This document shows positions 17,079 to 26,909 of a DNA stretch of 41,865 nt, piece by piece. Location: positions 1 to 41,865 of the forward strand of contig NZ_ARQI01000102.1 in NCBI RefSeq assembly GCF_000384655.1, written 5' to 3'. The DNA is from Brachyspira innocens ATCC 29796 (GTDB lineage: Bacteria; Spirochaetota; Brachyspiria; Brachyspirales; Brachyspiraceae). Within the stretch, counting starts at the first letter, position 1. Every line of letters starts with the position of its first letter. The notes beneath the pieces are model-generated. The model made no database searches. It saw only the letters and a program-made list of their open reading frames with translations, and was not told the origin of the DNA. The position numbers and the translations under genes were made by a program.

Positions 17079-17444
17079 GTTATTTTAAAATTATTAAAAA
17101 TCTGTCTATTATTAAATTTTGATTCTGCTAATTTATCATAAAGCCTATTGGACATTACCTTTAAACTAGCAAATGTAAGCCCTCCTGAAGCCATACCTAC
17201 TAATATTGGTATAACTTTTGCCGCCACACTTTTGCAGCTACATCTTTAGTTAATTTGATGCCTACTAATTTTAACAAAGCCTCAATAGTATTCCACCCTA
17301 TAACTTTAGTTAATGCCATTTTAGGAAGCTGTTTTAAAGCAACACCTGACAAATACTGAGCTACAGTTTTTAATTAAGCCTGAGTATCTCAAAACATAAC
17401 ACTTAAATAAATCAAAACAATATTAGCCTCATCATTAGTTAAAA
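17063..17444 (-). pseudogene. Decayed gene, frameshift and in-frame stops (possibly EcsC-like)
   Basis: Reading the minus strand, a protein-like sequence runs from after the groEL terminator (LTNDEANIVLIYLSVMF), through two in-frame stops, then QYLSGVALKQLPKMALTKVI and KLVGIKLTKDVAAK. A one-base frameshift near 17230 leads into VAAKVIPILVGMASGGLTFA and SLKVMSNRLYDKLAE, ending at TAG 17063. The glycine-rich IPILVGMASGG block next to repeated K/A helices resembles the C-terminus of EcsC-type proteins; this is tentative. No intact frame exceeds 60 codons, so it is read as a remnant. Confidence 0.6.
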
Positions 17445-17471
17445 TAAAAACCCCAGTACATAATACTGAGG
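17445..17471 (-). terminator. Terminator of groEL
   Basis: CCCCAGTA (17451-17458) and TACTGAGG (17464-17471) form the stem. On the minus strand it is followed by GTTTTTATTTT. Confidence 0.85.
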
Positions 17472-17501
17472 TTTTATATATAAAAATGTATTAATTATTT
17501 A

Positions 17502-19148
<1,647 letters not shown>

Positions 19149-19271
19149 TTAATTATTATTAAATTAAATTATTAGCATTATTAAACTTTTAAAATTATTT
19201 AGTTTTAAAATTGTAAAAATTATACATTAAAAAATAAATATTTTCAAGTATGCAAATGTGTTAATTAGATT

Positions 19272-19307
19272 AAAAAAAAGCACTGATATATTTGATATCA
19301 ATGCTTT
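19272..19307 (-). terminator. Terminator of the tRNA-rpsU unit
   Basis: AAAGCACTGATAT (19277-19289) and ATATCAATGCTTT (19295-19307) pair with one G-U. On the minus strand the stem is followed by a run of Ts. The rest of the gap to groEL (19134-19270) is AT-rich, with nothing else recognised. Confidence 0.8.
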
Positions 19308-19327
19308 AATAAAAAATAACAGATAAA

Positions 19328-19537
19328 TTATAGCAAACCTAATCTGCGTTCTTTTTTGATTTTTCTTTTCATTCTTTTAAGAGCTTTTTCTCTCTGAAGT
19401 TTTTTCTCAAGAGAAGGTTTTTTATAGAACTGTTTTTCTTTAAGGTCTTGTAAAATACCTTCGTTCTCACAAGCTCTGCGGAATCTTTTAATAACGCTTT
19501 CTACTGGTTCGCCTTCATTAGCGAATACTCTTACCAA
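19328..19537 (-). CDS. rpsU: 30S ribosomal protein S21
   Basis: A 69-residue basic protein of the small ribosomal subunit. The family pattern is clear: VRVFANEGEPVESVIKRFRR, ACENEGILQDLKEKQFYKKP, then a lysine/arginine-rich tail (KRMKRKIKKERR). Translation starts at TTG 19537 with AGGTGA upstream. It lies directly downstream of two tRNA genes on the same strand and before a terminator, so it may be read through from them. Confidence 0.96.
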   Translation of the reverse strand: MVRVFANEGEPVESVIKRFRRACENEGILQDLKEKQFYKKPSLEKKLQREKALKRMKRKIKKERRLGLL

Positions 19538-19566
19538 TTAACTCACCTGCCTTTTTATAAAATTAT

Positions 19567-19640
19567 TAGCGGCGAAGGGACTTGAACCCCTGACACTGCG
19601 GATATGAGCCGCATGCTCTAACCACCTGAGCCACGCCGCC
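19567..19640 (-). tRNA. tRNA-Met (CAU), elongator type
   Basis: A 74-nt cloverleaf without an encoded CCA. The acceptor GGCGGCG pairs with CGCCGCT (G1-U72 wobble). The D stem is GCTC/GAGC, the anticodon stem TGCGG/CCGCA with loop CTCATAT (anticodon CAU), and the T stem AGGGG/CCCTT with TTCAAGT. The anticodon stem lacks the three GC pairs of an initiator. The sequence resembles elongator Met tRNAs; a lysidine-modified Ile2 identity cannot be fully excluded by eye. Confidence 0.92.
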
Positions 19641-19669
19641 AAAAATAATAAGCCTATATTTTCGGCTAT

Positions 19670-19742
19670 TAGCGGGGGCAGGACTTGAACCTACGGCCTT
19701 TGGGTTATGAGCCCAACGAGCTACCAACTGCTCCACCCCGCG
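19670..19742 (-). tRNA. Initiator tRNA-fMet (CAU)
   Basis: A 73-nt cloverleaf without an encoded CCA. The anticodon stem has the three consecutive G-C pairs typical of initiators (TTGGG CTCATAA CCCAA). The acceptor starts CGCGGGG and ends CCCCGCT, so position 1-72 is an unpaired C.U, an initiator-type mismatch (C.A in E. coli). It is followed by the elongator Met tRNA 29 nt downstream. Confidence 0.94.
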
Positions 19743-19798
19743 GTATTTAATAAATAATGAAACCAATATACACTTTTTTAAAAAAATGTCAAGTATTT

Positions 19799-20734
19799 TT
19801 ATATAAACTTATTTAAAAACTCTTCAGGTTTTAATGCTTCTCCAGACTCAAATAAGTTTATTATATACTTATTAACAAATATTTTCTCTTTTTTTAATTT
19901 TGTCTCGATAAATAAACCTTCGCTTTTTAATCTTGATAATAGTCTTGCTGCCTTATCTCTTTTCCAATCAAACATACTCATTAAATCTATTATCCTAATA
20001 TAAGGCGTGATAAATATCATATAAAACACGCTTGAATCAGCTAGTTTCTTAAAATTTTTATTTTGTAAAAGTTTATCTCTTAATACTTTTAAATTACTAT
20101 GCACAAAGCTAATAGTATCAACAGCATACAAACATATACCGCGTAAAAACTGCAAATATCTTATTATAGATTCCTTATTAAAACTTTCATTCATACTCAT
20201 TTCAAAAAATTGATAAGGATAAAGTATAGGCTTATCTAATAATTTTAATTTGTATGAATAAATATTAAACACAACCCTGCATATTATAAAACAGCTTTGA
20301 TAATCTTTAACATATTCATAAGATATTTTTTGATAAACCAATAACTTTAATAAAGGATCTAAATCTAGATTATCTATATAAGATATTTTCTCATCGTAGC
20401 TTTTATCGATATTAATTTCTTTATCTTCAAGCCTGCTTATTATTCTTGAAAGAACTTCTGAATTATAATCACTTTGTACAAACTCTTTTAATATAGCAAA
20501 CTCTTTATACTTTGAATGATATTCTTCCAATATGCTATACGATATCATAGCTATATCTTTAAACTCATAACTGCTTGAAGGATTTAATATTAATGATAAT
20601 ATACTTAAAAGATACTCTGAATTTTTTAAAGATATGCATGACATTCTAAAATCATAATAAGCATGCCAAGTTTTAGCCAATTCTTTAAGCACATCAACAT
20701 CGTCAAACATCTCTGTATTAAATTTATTACTCAT
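19799..20734 (-). CDS. Unrecognised protein with C-terminal winged-helix-like segment
   Basis: 311 residues, mostly helical and soluble. I do not recognise the family. Residues about 250-290 (RIIDLMSMFDWKRDKAARLL, SRLKSEGLF, followed by a KKEKIFVNKYI wing) read like a winged-helix DNA-binding unit of the kind that ends some Fic-type proteins. No HPFxxGNGR motif is present, so it is not a Fic enzyme. It lies downstream of the gene at 20790 on the same strand and upstream of the tRNAs. It may be a regulator; this is inference only. Confidence 0.6.
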   Translation of the reverse strand: MSNKFNTEMFDDVDVLKELAKTWHAYYDFRMSCISLKNSEYLLSILSLILNPSSSYEFKDIAMISYSILEEYHSKYKEFAILKEFVQSDYNSEVLSRIISRLEDKEINIDKSYDEKISYIDNLDLDPLLKLLVYQKISYEYVKDYQSCFIICRVVFNIYSYKLKLLDKPILYPYQFFEMSMNESFNKESIIRYLQFLRGICLYAVDTISFVHSNLKVLRDKLLQNKNFKKLADSSVFYMIFITPYIRIIDLMSMFDWKRDKAARLLSRLKSEGLFIETKLKKEKIFVNKYIINLFESGEALKPEEFLNKFI

Positions 20735-20789
20735 ATACGTATATTAACACAATAATGCTTATATATCAATACATATTTTTTTGTAGAAG

Positions 20790-21680
20790 TCATATGCTGT
20801 TAAGTTTTTTTATAGCCTCTTCTATAGCTTCCATTTTAGCTTCATATTTGTTAATCTCTTCTATTCTGTTTATACCATCACATGCCTGCCATAATGAAAC
20901 TAGAGCAACATAATCTTCTGCCTTATCATCAATATTATAATTATCAAAATGATATGTTATCCCTGAAAGAACACATTCAAAATCTGTAATAACAGCATCA
21001 TACATCTTTTCAGCTTTCTCAAACTCCTCTATTTCTTCAAAGCATAAAGCAGTTTTTATCATGTCAGGACCAACTAAACCTCGGTAATTAGACATAACAT
21101 TACATGTAATATAACTTTTATAGTACATCACTTCTGCCCTAGATCTGGCATCTCCTGCTATTTCTGAAAAATCTGAAAGAACATCTAATATAGCTCTGTA
21201 TATAGACGATGTTATAACTATACTTACTCTATTAATAGCAGCAGAATTTTTAAAGCCTGATACTATATTGTGAGATATATTTGAAATAAGTTCATATATA
21301 GTTTTTACTAATATATTAAGCTCTTCTCTATATCCTCCGAAATAGAAGGCATATATAAATCTTACAAAATCACCGTATAATAATGCGTTATTTGCTGTTA
21401 AATTAAAATCTATATTATCTATGCCGCTTATATCTTTATTATCAATCAAATTTTTTATAACTTTAATAACACTCCCGTCATCTTCATAATGAAGTTTGGA
21501 ATTTTCTGAAGTAAATAATTCCAGAGCATTTAATTTTCTCTTTCCGCTAAACTCTCTTATATAAGAGTTTAATGTAGATTTAGCCAAAAAAGTATTTCCT
21601 ACAGACAATGGCTTTAATATATCAGAATATTCGCCGTTAAATAACTCATTAACTAAATGTTTTATCTCTTTACTGTCCAT
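20790..21680 (-). CDS. Unrecognised helical protein
   Basis: 296 residues, acidic and almost entirely helical, with no signal peptide or membrane segment. The second half (MIKTALCFEEIEEFEKAEKM, YDAVITDFECVLSGI) looks like a TPR-like helical repeat, but no consensus repeat is clear. It precedes the winged-helix-like gene by about 55 nt on the same strand. The function is unknown. Confidence 0.6.
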   Translation of the reverse strand: MDSKEIKHLVNELFNGEYSDILKPLSVGNTFLAKSTLNSYIREFSGKRKLNALELFTSENSKLHYEDDGSVIKVIKNLIDNKDISGIDNIDFNLTANNALLYGDFVRFIYAFYFGGYREELNILVKTIYELISNISHNIVSGFKNSAAINRVSIVITSSIYRAILDVLSDFSEIAGDARSRAEVMYYKSYITCNVMSNYRGLVGPDMIKTALCFEEIEEFEKAEKMYDAVITDFECVLSGITYHFDNYNIDDKAEDYVALVSLWQACDGINRIEEINKYEAKMEAIEEAIKKLNSI

Positions 21681-21826
21681 ATTAAAACAACCTCATTATA
21701 TTATATAGATGTATTATACAATATATTAATAAATAATAGTATAGTAAATAATCATTAAATAATATATACTTTTTATTAATTTTAATATAAAATACACAAA
21801 ATAAAAACTGATAGGATATATAAATA

Positions 21827-23062
21827 ATGGAACTTTTAGCACCAGCTGGAAATAAAGAAAAATTAGAAGTAGCATATCATTACGGAGCAGACGCTGCATA
21901 TATAGGCGGAGCATTATTTAATTTAAGACATCAAAGTAAAAATACAACTATAGAAGAGCTTGCTGAATGTGCTGAGCTTGCAAAAAAATTAAATAAAAAA
22001 ATGTATTTAACTTTAAACGCTTTTTTGCATGAATATGATAAAAACAATTTAAAAGAATATCTAAAAGAAATTCAAAACTTAAATATAGACGCTTTTATAG
22101 TTTCAGATTTAGGGGTATTAGGAATAGTTAAAGAAATTATACCAGAGGCTAATATTCATATAAGCACTCAGGCTTCTGTAACTAACAGCTATTCCTGCAA
22201 AATATATGAAAGTCTTGGAGCAAGCAGAATAATACTTGCAAGAGAATTATCATTAGATGAGATAAAAGAAATTAGAGATAATACTGACTTGGAATTAGAA
22301 ACTTTCGTACATGGAGCAGTATGTATGTCATATTCTGGAAGATGTTTATTATCAAACTTCTTAAATAACAGAGATGCAAACGGAGGAGAATGCTCGCAGG
22401 TTTGCAGATGGAATTTCAAAACATACATAGAAGAGAAAACAAGACCTGGAGAGTTTATGGAAATAGAAGAAGGCGAAAACCATTCTACGATATTAAGCAG
22501 CAGAGATTTGCAGATGGCTGAATATTTGCATTTGCTTCAGAAAGCTGGTATTGACTCCATAAAAATAGAAGGAAGAATGAAAAGCGTATATTATGTTGCA
22601 AATACTGTGAGAGTTTATAGAGTATTATTAGACTTACTCGACAGAATAGGATACGAATCCTACCCTGAAGCAATAAAAAAAGAACCTATTGCAAGCTATT
22701 TAAAAGAACTTGATACCATAAGCAGAAGAGAAAGCGATACTGGTTTTTATTTCGGAAGAGATAATATCAAGCCTACATTAAAAGGATATTTGAAAGGAAG
22801 AAGACTTATGGGTATGATTTCTGATGACAGTGAAGAATATGCTAAAATTACAGTATACAACACCATAAAAAATGGAGACAATTTAGTGTACATAGGCAAA
22901 GATTTTATTAATCATAATGACAACAGATTCAAACTATTTATAAAAACAGATGATAATGAGTTTGTAGAAGTTGATAACATTAGAAATATAGACAATGCCT
23001 ATATAAAATCAGGAGCACATAATTTTAAAAAATATGATATTATAACTATAGAAGAAGATTAA
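21827..23062 (+). CDS. U32 family protein, tRNA hydroxylation (TrhP-like) type
   Basis: 411 residues. The N-terminal TIM-barrel-like domain begins MELLAPAGNKEKLEVAYHYG. The U32 signature is ETFVHGAVCMSYSGRC, followed by GGECSQVCRW, giving four conserved cysteines that in TrhP-type members bind an iron-sulphur cluster. DSIKIEGRMKS and a C-terminal beta domain (GYLKGRRLMGMI) follow. The family is annotated as peptidase U32, but many members (TrhP/RlhA) act in prephenate-dependent RNA hydroxylation; a tRNA role is inferred from family, not proven here. The next gene starts 17 nt after its stop. Confidence 0.85.
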   Translation: MELLAPAGNKEKLEVAYHYGADAAYIGGALFNLRHQSKNTTIEELAECAELAKKLNKKMYLTLNAFLHEYDKNNLKEYLKEIQNLNIDAFIVSDLGVLGIVKEIIPEANIHISTQASVTNSYSCKIYESLGASRIILARELSLDEIKEIRDNTDLELETFVHGAVCMSYSGRCLLSNFLNNRDANGGECSQVCRWNFKTYIEEKTRPGEFMEIEEGENHSTILSSRDLQMAEYLHLLQKAGIDSIKIEGRMKSVYYVANTVRVYRVLLDLLDRIGYESYPEAIKKEPIASYLKELDTISRRESDTGFYFGRDNIKPTLKGYLKGRRLMGMISDDSEEYAKITVYNTIKNGDNLVYIGKDFINHNDNRFKLFIKTDDNEFVEVDNIRNIDNAYIKSGAHNFKKYDIITIEED

Positions 23063-23078
23063 GAGAATATTAAAAAAT

Positions 23079-23504
23079 ATGGTACTTGGTGTAGATTTCG
23101 GACGCAAAAAAACTGGCACTGCTTTTATGGATATGAATATAAAAATTCCTTTTCCTTTGCTCCTTATAGAAGAGAGTAATGCCAGAAAAGTTAAGCGTGC
23201 TTTGATGGATATAATAGAAGATAAAAATATTGATACTGTTGTATTCGGGCTTCCTTTATCTGATGAAGGAAAAGAAAGCGAGTGGTGTTCTGAAATAAGA
23301 CGTTTTTCCGAGTTTCTTTTAAAAAGTGTCAAAGTGAATATTATTTTTGTTGATGAATACGGCACTTCAAAAGAGGCTGATTATATATTGAGAGGCAAAA
23401 AAAAGAGTGTTAAAAAAAAAGCTAATGATTTAATAGCTGCCGTTTTAATACTAGAAAATTATTTAAACGTTTTGAATATGAACAATAAAAATGATAAACT
23501 ATAA
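23079..23504 (+). CDS. ruvX: Holliday junction resolvase-like / pre-16S rRNA nuclease RuvX (YqgF)
   Basis: A 141-residue RNase H-fold protein. The N-terminal VLGVDFGRKKTGTAF carries the first catalytic Asp, TVVFGLPLSDEGKES is the second family block, and IIFVDEYGTSKEA followed by KKKANDLIAAVLILENYL supplies the C-terminal acidic residue. Family members process the 5' end of 16S rRNA; a role in Holliday junctions is debated. It is co-directional with the U32 gene, 16 nt apart. Confidence 0.88.
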   Translation: MVLGVDFGRKKTGTAFMDMNIKIPFPLLLIEESNARKVKRALMDIIEDKNIDTVVFGLPLSDEGKESEWCSEIRRFSEFLLKSVKVNIIFVDEYGTSKEADYILRGKKKSVKKKANDLIAAVLILENYLNVLNMNNKNDKL

Positions 23505-23585
23505 TTATTTACTATTTTTATAATTAAATAGTTATAATAATAAAAAATATAAGTTTTCAAAATATAATAAAAAAGGTAATAAAAT

Positions 23586-24515
23586 ATGAATCAAAATATA
23601 ACTAAAAAATATATAACACTATCATCTATAATAGCAGTATTAATAATAATATTAATAGCTGTAATTCTATTAAAAAATAAAGGTTACTCCTTACCTACCC
23701 TAAAAGCAATAAATTCAAATATATCTGAAATTATTATAAAAAGAGGAGCTAATGAAACTATATCAATAAAATATAATGATAACAAATGGACTGTTAATGA
23801 TAAATATAATGCTGACAATTCATTGATAGAAGCTATGACAAATGCATTAAATATCATTCAGCCTACAGAAATAGTTTCTAGGGGTGATGATGAAGCTATG
23901 CTAAAATATAAATTATCTGATGATGAAGTATTATCAGTTGAAGCATTTGACAGTTCTTCAAAAAATGTAAGAAATATAAAGTTTGGTATGAAATCAGCAT
24001 TTGGAAATAGTGTATATGCTAAAATAAATAATGATAAAAATATATACTTACTTGGAAATACATCTTCTAATCCTAAAGATATTTTTGATAAAACAGAAAA
24101 TGACTTGATAAATAAAACCATATCAAAAATAAAAAACGATGACATAGAAAATATAACTATAGAATACAATAACAATGCATATACTTTAGAAAAACCTAAA
24201 GATAATACAAACAATGTATGGATTAAAACTTGGAATAATACAGAAGTAAAAGCTAATGATGTTTATACAAGCATATTTACATTAGCTAATTTAAATGCTG
24301 ACGGATTAATAACTAATGAAAATATAAATAAAAATAATACATTATATAAAATCAATATAAAAACTTCTGACAACAACAATAAAACATACGAGATATTAAA
24401 CAAATTAGATGACAATAATTATGAAATAGTTAATACCGATGACGATAACAGATATTATATGACAGAAAATTCATTTAATACTTTTATAGAGGCGATTAAT
24501 TACATAACAAAATAA
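23586..24515 (+). CDS. Membrane-anchored DUF4340 domain protein
   Basis: 309 residues. One N-terminal membrane helix (residues 11-29) is followed by an exported beta-rich region. DUF4340 features are IIIKRGANETISIKYNDNKW (a W-containing first strand), a central DDEVLSVEAFD segment, and a second similar half starting IENITIEYNNNAYTLEKP. The asparagine content is very high, in line with the AT-rich DNA. The family often sits beside ABC-type gliding/export genes in other bacteria; here it is isolated. Its function is unknown. Confidence 0.72.
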   Translation: MNQNITKKYITLSSIIAVLIIILIAVILLKNKGYSLPTLKAINSNISEIIIKRGANETISIKYNDNKWTVNDKYNADNSLIEAMTNALNIIQPTEIVSRGDDEAMLKYKLSDDEVLSVEAFDSSSKNVRNIKFGMKSAFGNSVYAKINNDKNIYLLGNTSSNPKDIFDKTENDLINKTISKIKNDDIENITIEYNNNAYTLEKPKDNTNNVWIKTWNNTEVKANDVYTSIFTLANLNADGLITNENINKNNTLYKINIKTSDNNNKTYEILNKLDDNNYEIVNTDDDNRYYMTENSFNTFIEAINYITK

Positions 24516-24519
24516 TTAT

Positions 24520-24875
24520 TAGACTTGTTTCAAAACTAAATTTGTTAATATTTATAAATTTTTAATTTAACATTTTTAAATTATAGTTTGGGCTTTGCCC
24601 TTACGAAGTACACAGCGTGACCGCTCTGCGTGCTTCGCAAAACCCCAGTTCTTTTATGACGTCTGTCCGCCTGTGGCGTGGTATAAGGCACAGCCCGCCT
24701 TCGGCGAGAACCATACTCTGTACGCCTGTGGCGAAAGAACTGCATTTTGTAGCTTAAATAATATAATTTATACAATATATAAAACATCTATTTAAATAAT
24801 AATTAATATTATTAAATTTAGCATAAAATAACAAACTTACAAAATTATTTGTCAAGTACTTTTGAAACAAGTCTA
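24520..24875. mobile_element. MITE-like element with 16-bp terminal inverted repeats and GC-rich core
   Basis: TAGACTTGTTTCAAAA (24520-24535) and its exact reverse complement (24860-24875) bound a 356-bp noncoding segment. The outermost TA on each side could be a TA target duplication as made by IS630/Tc1-type transposases, leaving a 14-bp repeat. The core (about 24590-24745) is far richer in GC than anything nearby. It holds small hairpins (GGGCTTTGCCC, CGCCTGTGGCG twice, CGCCTTCGGCG) and an inner inverted repeat CAGTTCTTT/AAAGAACTG. No transposase is encoded, so it would be non-autonomous. Confidence 0.6.
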
Positions 24876-24921
24876 TTTAAAAAATTTAAGAAAATAAAAA
24901 ATATTTAAAAGATATTTATAA

Positions 24922-24955
24922 TAACGGCTTTGCAGTGCAGAGCTTTATTTTTATA
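24922..24955 (+). terminator. Possible terminator in the convergent gap before lptB
   Basis: GCTTTG and CAGAGC form a short stem around 24926-24942, followed on the plus strand by TTTATTTTTAT. It lies between the MITE-like element and the convergent lptB gene. Confidence 0.35.
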
Positions 24956-24968
24956 TAATTTATATAAA

Positions 24969-25802
24969 TTACATAGTAAAAGATTCGCCCAAATATACTT
25001 TACGTGCTAACGGGTTATTAACTATCTCTTCAGGAGTACCTTTTACCAATATTTGACCATTACCCATAATATATGCTCTGTCTGTAATTCTCAAAGTTTC
25101 ACGTACATTGTGGTCAGTAATTAATATTCCCAAACCTTTATCTTTAAGGGAAGCTATGATATTTTGTATATCTATAACAGCAATAGGGTCTACCCCTGCA
25201 AAAGGCTCATCTAATAGTATAAACTTAGGATTAACAGTGAGTGCCCTTGCTATCTCGCATCTTCTTCTCTCTCCTCCTGAAAGAGTATATCCGTTTTGTT
25301 TTCTTACATGAGTAATATTAAACTCAGCAAGAAGCATATCAGTTATATCCATTCTGTCTTTAGCTGATAATGCTTTATTATATTCTAGTATAGAAAGCAA
25401 ATTATCTTCTACTGACATCTTACGGAAAATAGAAGCCTCCTGAGGAAGATATCCTATACCAAGTGTAGCTCTCTGATGCATATGAAGATTTGTAATATCC
25501 AAATCATTTAAATATACATTTCCAGCAGTAGCTTTAACAAAGCCAACCGTAATATAAAAACTAGTAGTTTTACCCGCCCCATTAGGTCCTAAAAGCCCTA
25601 CAATCTCACCTTGTTTTACACTATAAGAAATATCACCTATTATTTTTCTTTTACCATAATATTTTGTAAGATTAACAGCACGAATTTCATAAGGATTTTC
25701 TTTATCATAATTAAAGAAATTTTCTGCGGTTATTGGATTATTAGAGGGTATATTACTGACATCATCTTTTTTTTTGAAAATATTTAAAAATTTACCAAGC
25801 AT
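24969..25802 (-). CDS. lptB: LPS-export-type ABC transporter ATP-binding protein LptB
   Basis: 277 residues. After an N-terminal extension of about 40 residues (KKKDDVSNIPSNNPI) comes a standard LptB ATPase: Walker A GPNGAGKT, YLPQEASIFRKMSVEDN (the LptB-specific region after the Q-loop), signature LSGGERRR, Walker B FILLDEPFAGVDP and switch His in ITDHNVRETL. In the family it powers lipopolysaccharide transport across the envelope from the cytoplasmic face. No lptFG or lptA gene lies beside it. GAGGG precedes the ATG. The extension is unusual in length. Confidence 0.9.
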   Translation of the reverse strand: MLGKFLNIFKKKDDVSNIPSNNPITAENFFNYDKENPYEIRAVNLTKYYGKRKIIGDISYSVKQGEIVGLLGPNGAGKTTSFYITVGFVKATAGNVYLNDLDITNLHMHQRATLGIGYLPQEASIFRKMSVEDNLLSILEYNKALSAKDRMDITDMLLAEFNITHVRKQNGYTLSGGERRRCEIARALTVNPKFILLDEPFAGVDPIAVIDIQNIIASLKDKGLGILITDHNVRETLRITDRAYIMGNGQILVKGTPEEIVNNPLARKVYLGESFTM

Positions 25803-25833
25803 ACACCCTCTCTATTTTATTTTTTTTATAAAA

Positions 25834-26364
25834 TTATAAATTCACACTTGTGCCATGTTTTTGAGCATCCAAATTACCAATGGCTTTATCAAATGTATAT
25901 AAATTTCTGCCTTTTAAATCGCCCAAGATTTTTATTTTATCAAGAATATCATTAAATAATTCCTGTTCTTCAAGCTGTTCTTGTATAAACCAATCTAAGA
26001 ATCTTAAAGTAATATAATCTTTTTTCTCAAAAGAATAACCTACAAGCTCATTTATGCATGAAGTAATATATTCTTCATGTTTAACAACTGTTTCAAATAA
26101 ATCTTCTACTGATTTAAAATCATTTTGAGGAGCATTCATTTCTCCAATAGTAGCCTGTCCTCCTACTTTGTTGATAAAATCTCTAAACTTTTCAAAATGT
26201 TCTAATTCTTCTCTGTAATGACCGTATAAGAATTTACTGCAGCCTTTAAGTCCTTGTTTATCGCACCAGCTAGCCATATTAAAATAAAGGCTTGCTGAAT
26301 ACAATTCTTTATTCAATTGAACATTCAATACTTTAATTGTTTCTTCATTATTGATTATAGACAT
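25834..26364 (-). CDS. ftnA: Ferritin (bacterial non-heme, FtnA-like), copy 1
   Basis: A 176-residue iron-storage four-helix bundle protein. Ferroxidase ligands line up with E. coli FtnA: Glu20 (NKELYSAS), Glu53 and His56 (REELEHFEKF), the central glutamate in KHEEYITSCI, and the QEQLEEQELF block. FtnA-type EMNAPQNDF is present. It starts at 26364 with AAGGAG upstream. A close paralogue lies at 30909-31424 on the same strand, and the polyamine operon lies between them on the opposite strand. Confidence 0.95.
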   Translation of the reverse strand: MSIINNEETIKVLNVQLNKELYSASLYFNMASWCDKQGLKGCSKFLYGHYREELEHFEKFRDFINKVGGQATIGEMNAPQNDFKSVEDLFETVVKHEEYITSCINELVGYSFEKKDYITLRFLDWFIQEQLEEQELFNDILDKIKILGDLKGRNLYTFDKAIGNLDAQKHGTSVNL

Positions 26365-26524
26365 AATAAAAACTCCTTTTTAAATATATATTTTATATCC
26401 TTTTTTATTTTATAATAATGTAAAAAAATTATCAATTAAAAATCTTAATTGTATATTATATATTATAAATTTAAAAAAATGAACAAATTTATAATAAAAA
26501 TATATAAAAAATATAAAAAAACTA

Positions 26525-26552
26525 TTGCACAAAAATAAAAAAAATATATAAT
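26525..26552 (+). promoter_or_regulatory. Promoter of the polyamine operon leader
   Basis: TTGCAC (26525-26530), a 16-bp spacer and TATAAT (26547-26552). A start near 26559 would give a leader of about 350 nt before speD. Confidence 0.65.
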
Positions 26553-26558
26553 TCCTAA

Positions 26559-26909
26559 CCGTAATAGAAAATCGAGTGGTTTATTTGATTGCTATTGCAT
26601 CCATTTTGGTAAAATTATTTTGACCTTAACCTTCACAAAAGGGGAAAAGAGGCCATACGGACAGCCGGGTCAAAAGCCGATTTGCGATTCAATCGTGTTA
26701 AATTATTTATAAGGAATAAACGTACTTGTGAATGATCAACATGAGCAGTAAAAGTATAAATTACTGTATAGGCTCAAATAAACTAAAAAATAGTTAAAGA
26801 TCTAATCAAGTACAATTATTTATCTTTATGTAAGGAAACTTATGTTAGAAAAATAATTGTATTTTTTTATATAAGATTTCCTTCTGCACAAGATGTGAGG
26901 AGGATTTTT
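26559..26909 (+). promoter_or_regulatory. Structured 5' leader of the polyamine operon, candidate riboswitch/attenuator of unrecognised class
   Basis: The leader holds a compact fold. AAATCG (26569-26574) pairs with CGATTT (26678-26683); GATTGC/GCATC forms a hairpin (26587-26601); TTTTGACC pairs with GGTCAAAA (about 26619-26626 / 26668-26675). The last stem encloses CCTT/AAGG and GGC/GCC hairpins. CCGTA (26559-26563) matches TACGG (26656-26660), a possible pseudoknot. After a linker with the nested stem GAGCAGTAA/TTACT..GCTC (26742-26774) comes an intrinsic terminator (26811-26868) and then GAGGAGG and speD. I could not assign it to SAM, cobalamin, ykkC, GEMM or other classes I know. Confidence 0.6.
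26811..26868 (+). terminator. Intrinsic terminator in the speD leader (attenuator)
   Basis: TACAATTATTT (26811-26821) pairs with AAATAATTGTA (26851-26861) and is followed by TTTTTTT. The stem continues inward with few mismatches to ATGTAAG/CTTATGT around a GAAA loop. It lies 40 nt upstream of the speD start, downstream of the operon promoter and of the structured region. Confidence 0.8.

Noticed and set aside
19566-19766. Short minus-strand reading frame over the tRNA genes
   Set aside because: It is simply the translation of the two tRNA genes and their spacer.
19799-20734. Fic-type AMP-transferase
   Set aside because: The HPFxxGNGR active-site motif is absent; only the C-terminal winged-helix-like part is reminiscent.
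24581-24795. Two overlapping short reading frames on opposite strands in the GC-rich segment
   Set aside because: They fall inside the hairpin-rich core of the MITE-like element, have no ribosome binding site and encode low-complexity, protein-unlike sequence.
26636-26675. Possible cobalamin or ykkC (guanidine) riboswitch because of GGGGAAAA and ACGGACAGCCGGGTCAAAAGCC-like text
   Set aside because: The conserved cores of these classes (the cobalamin B12 box, the ykkC GGGAGA and GGGTTCCG elements) are missing, so only a coincidental resemblance remains.
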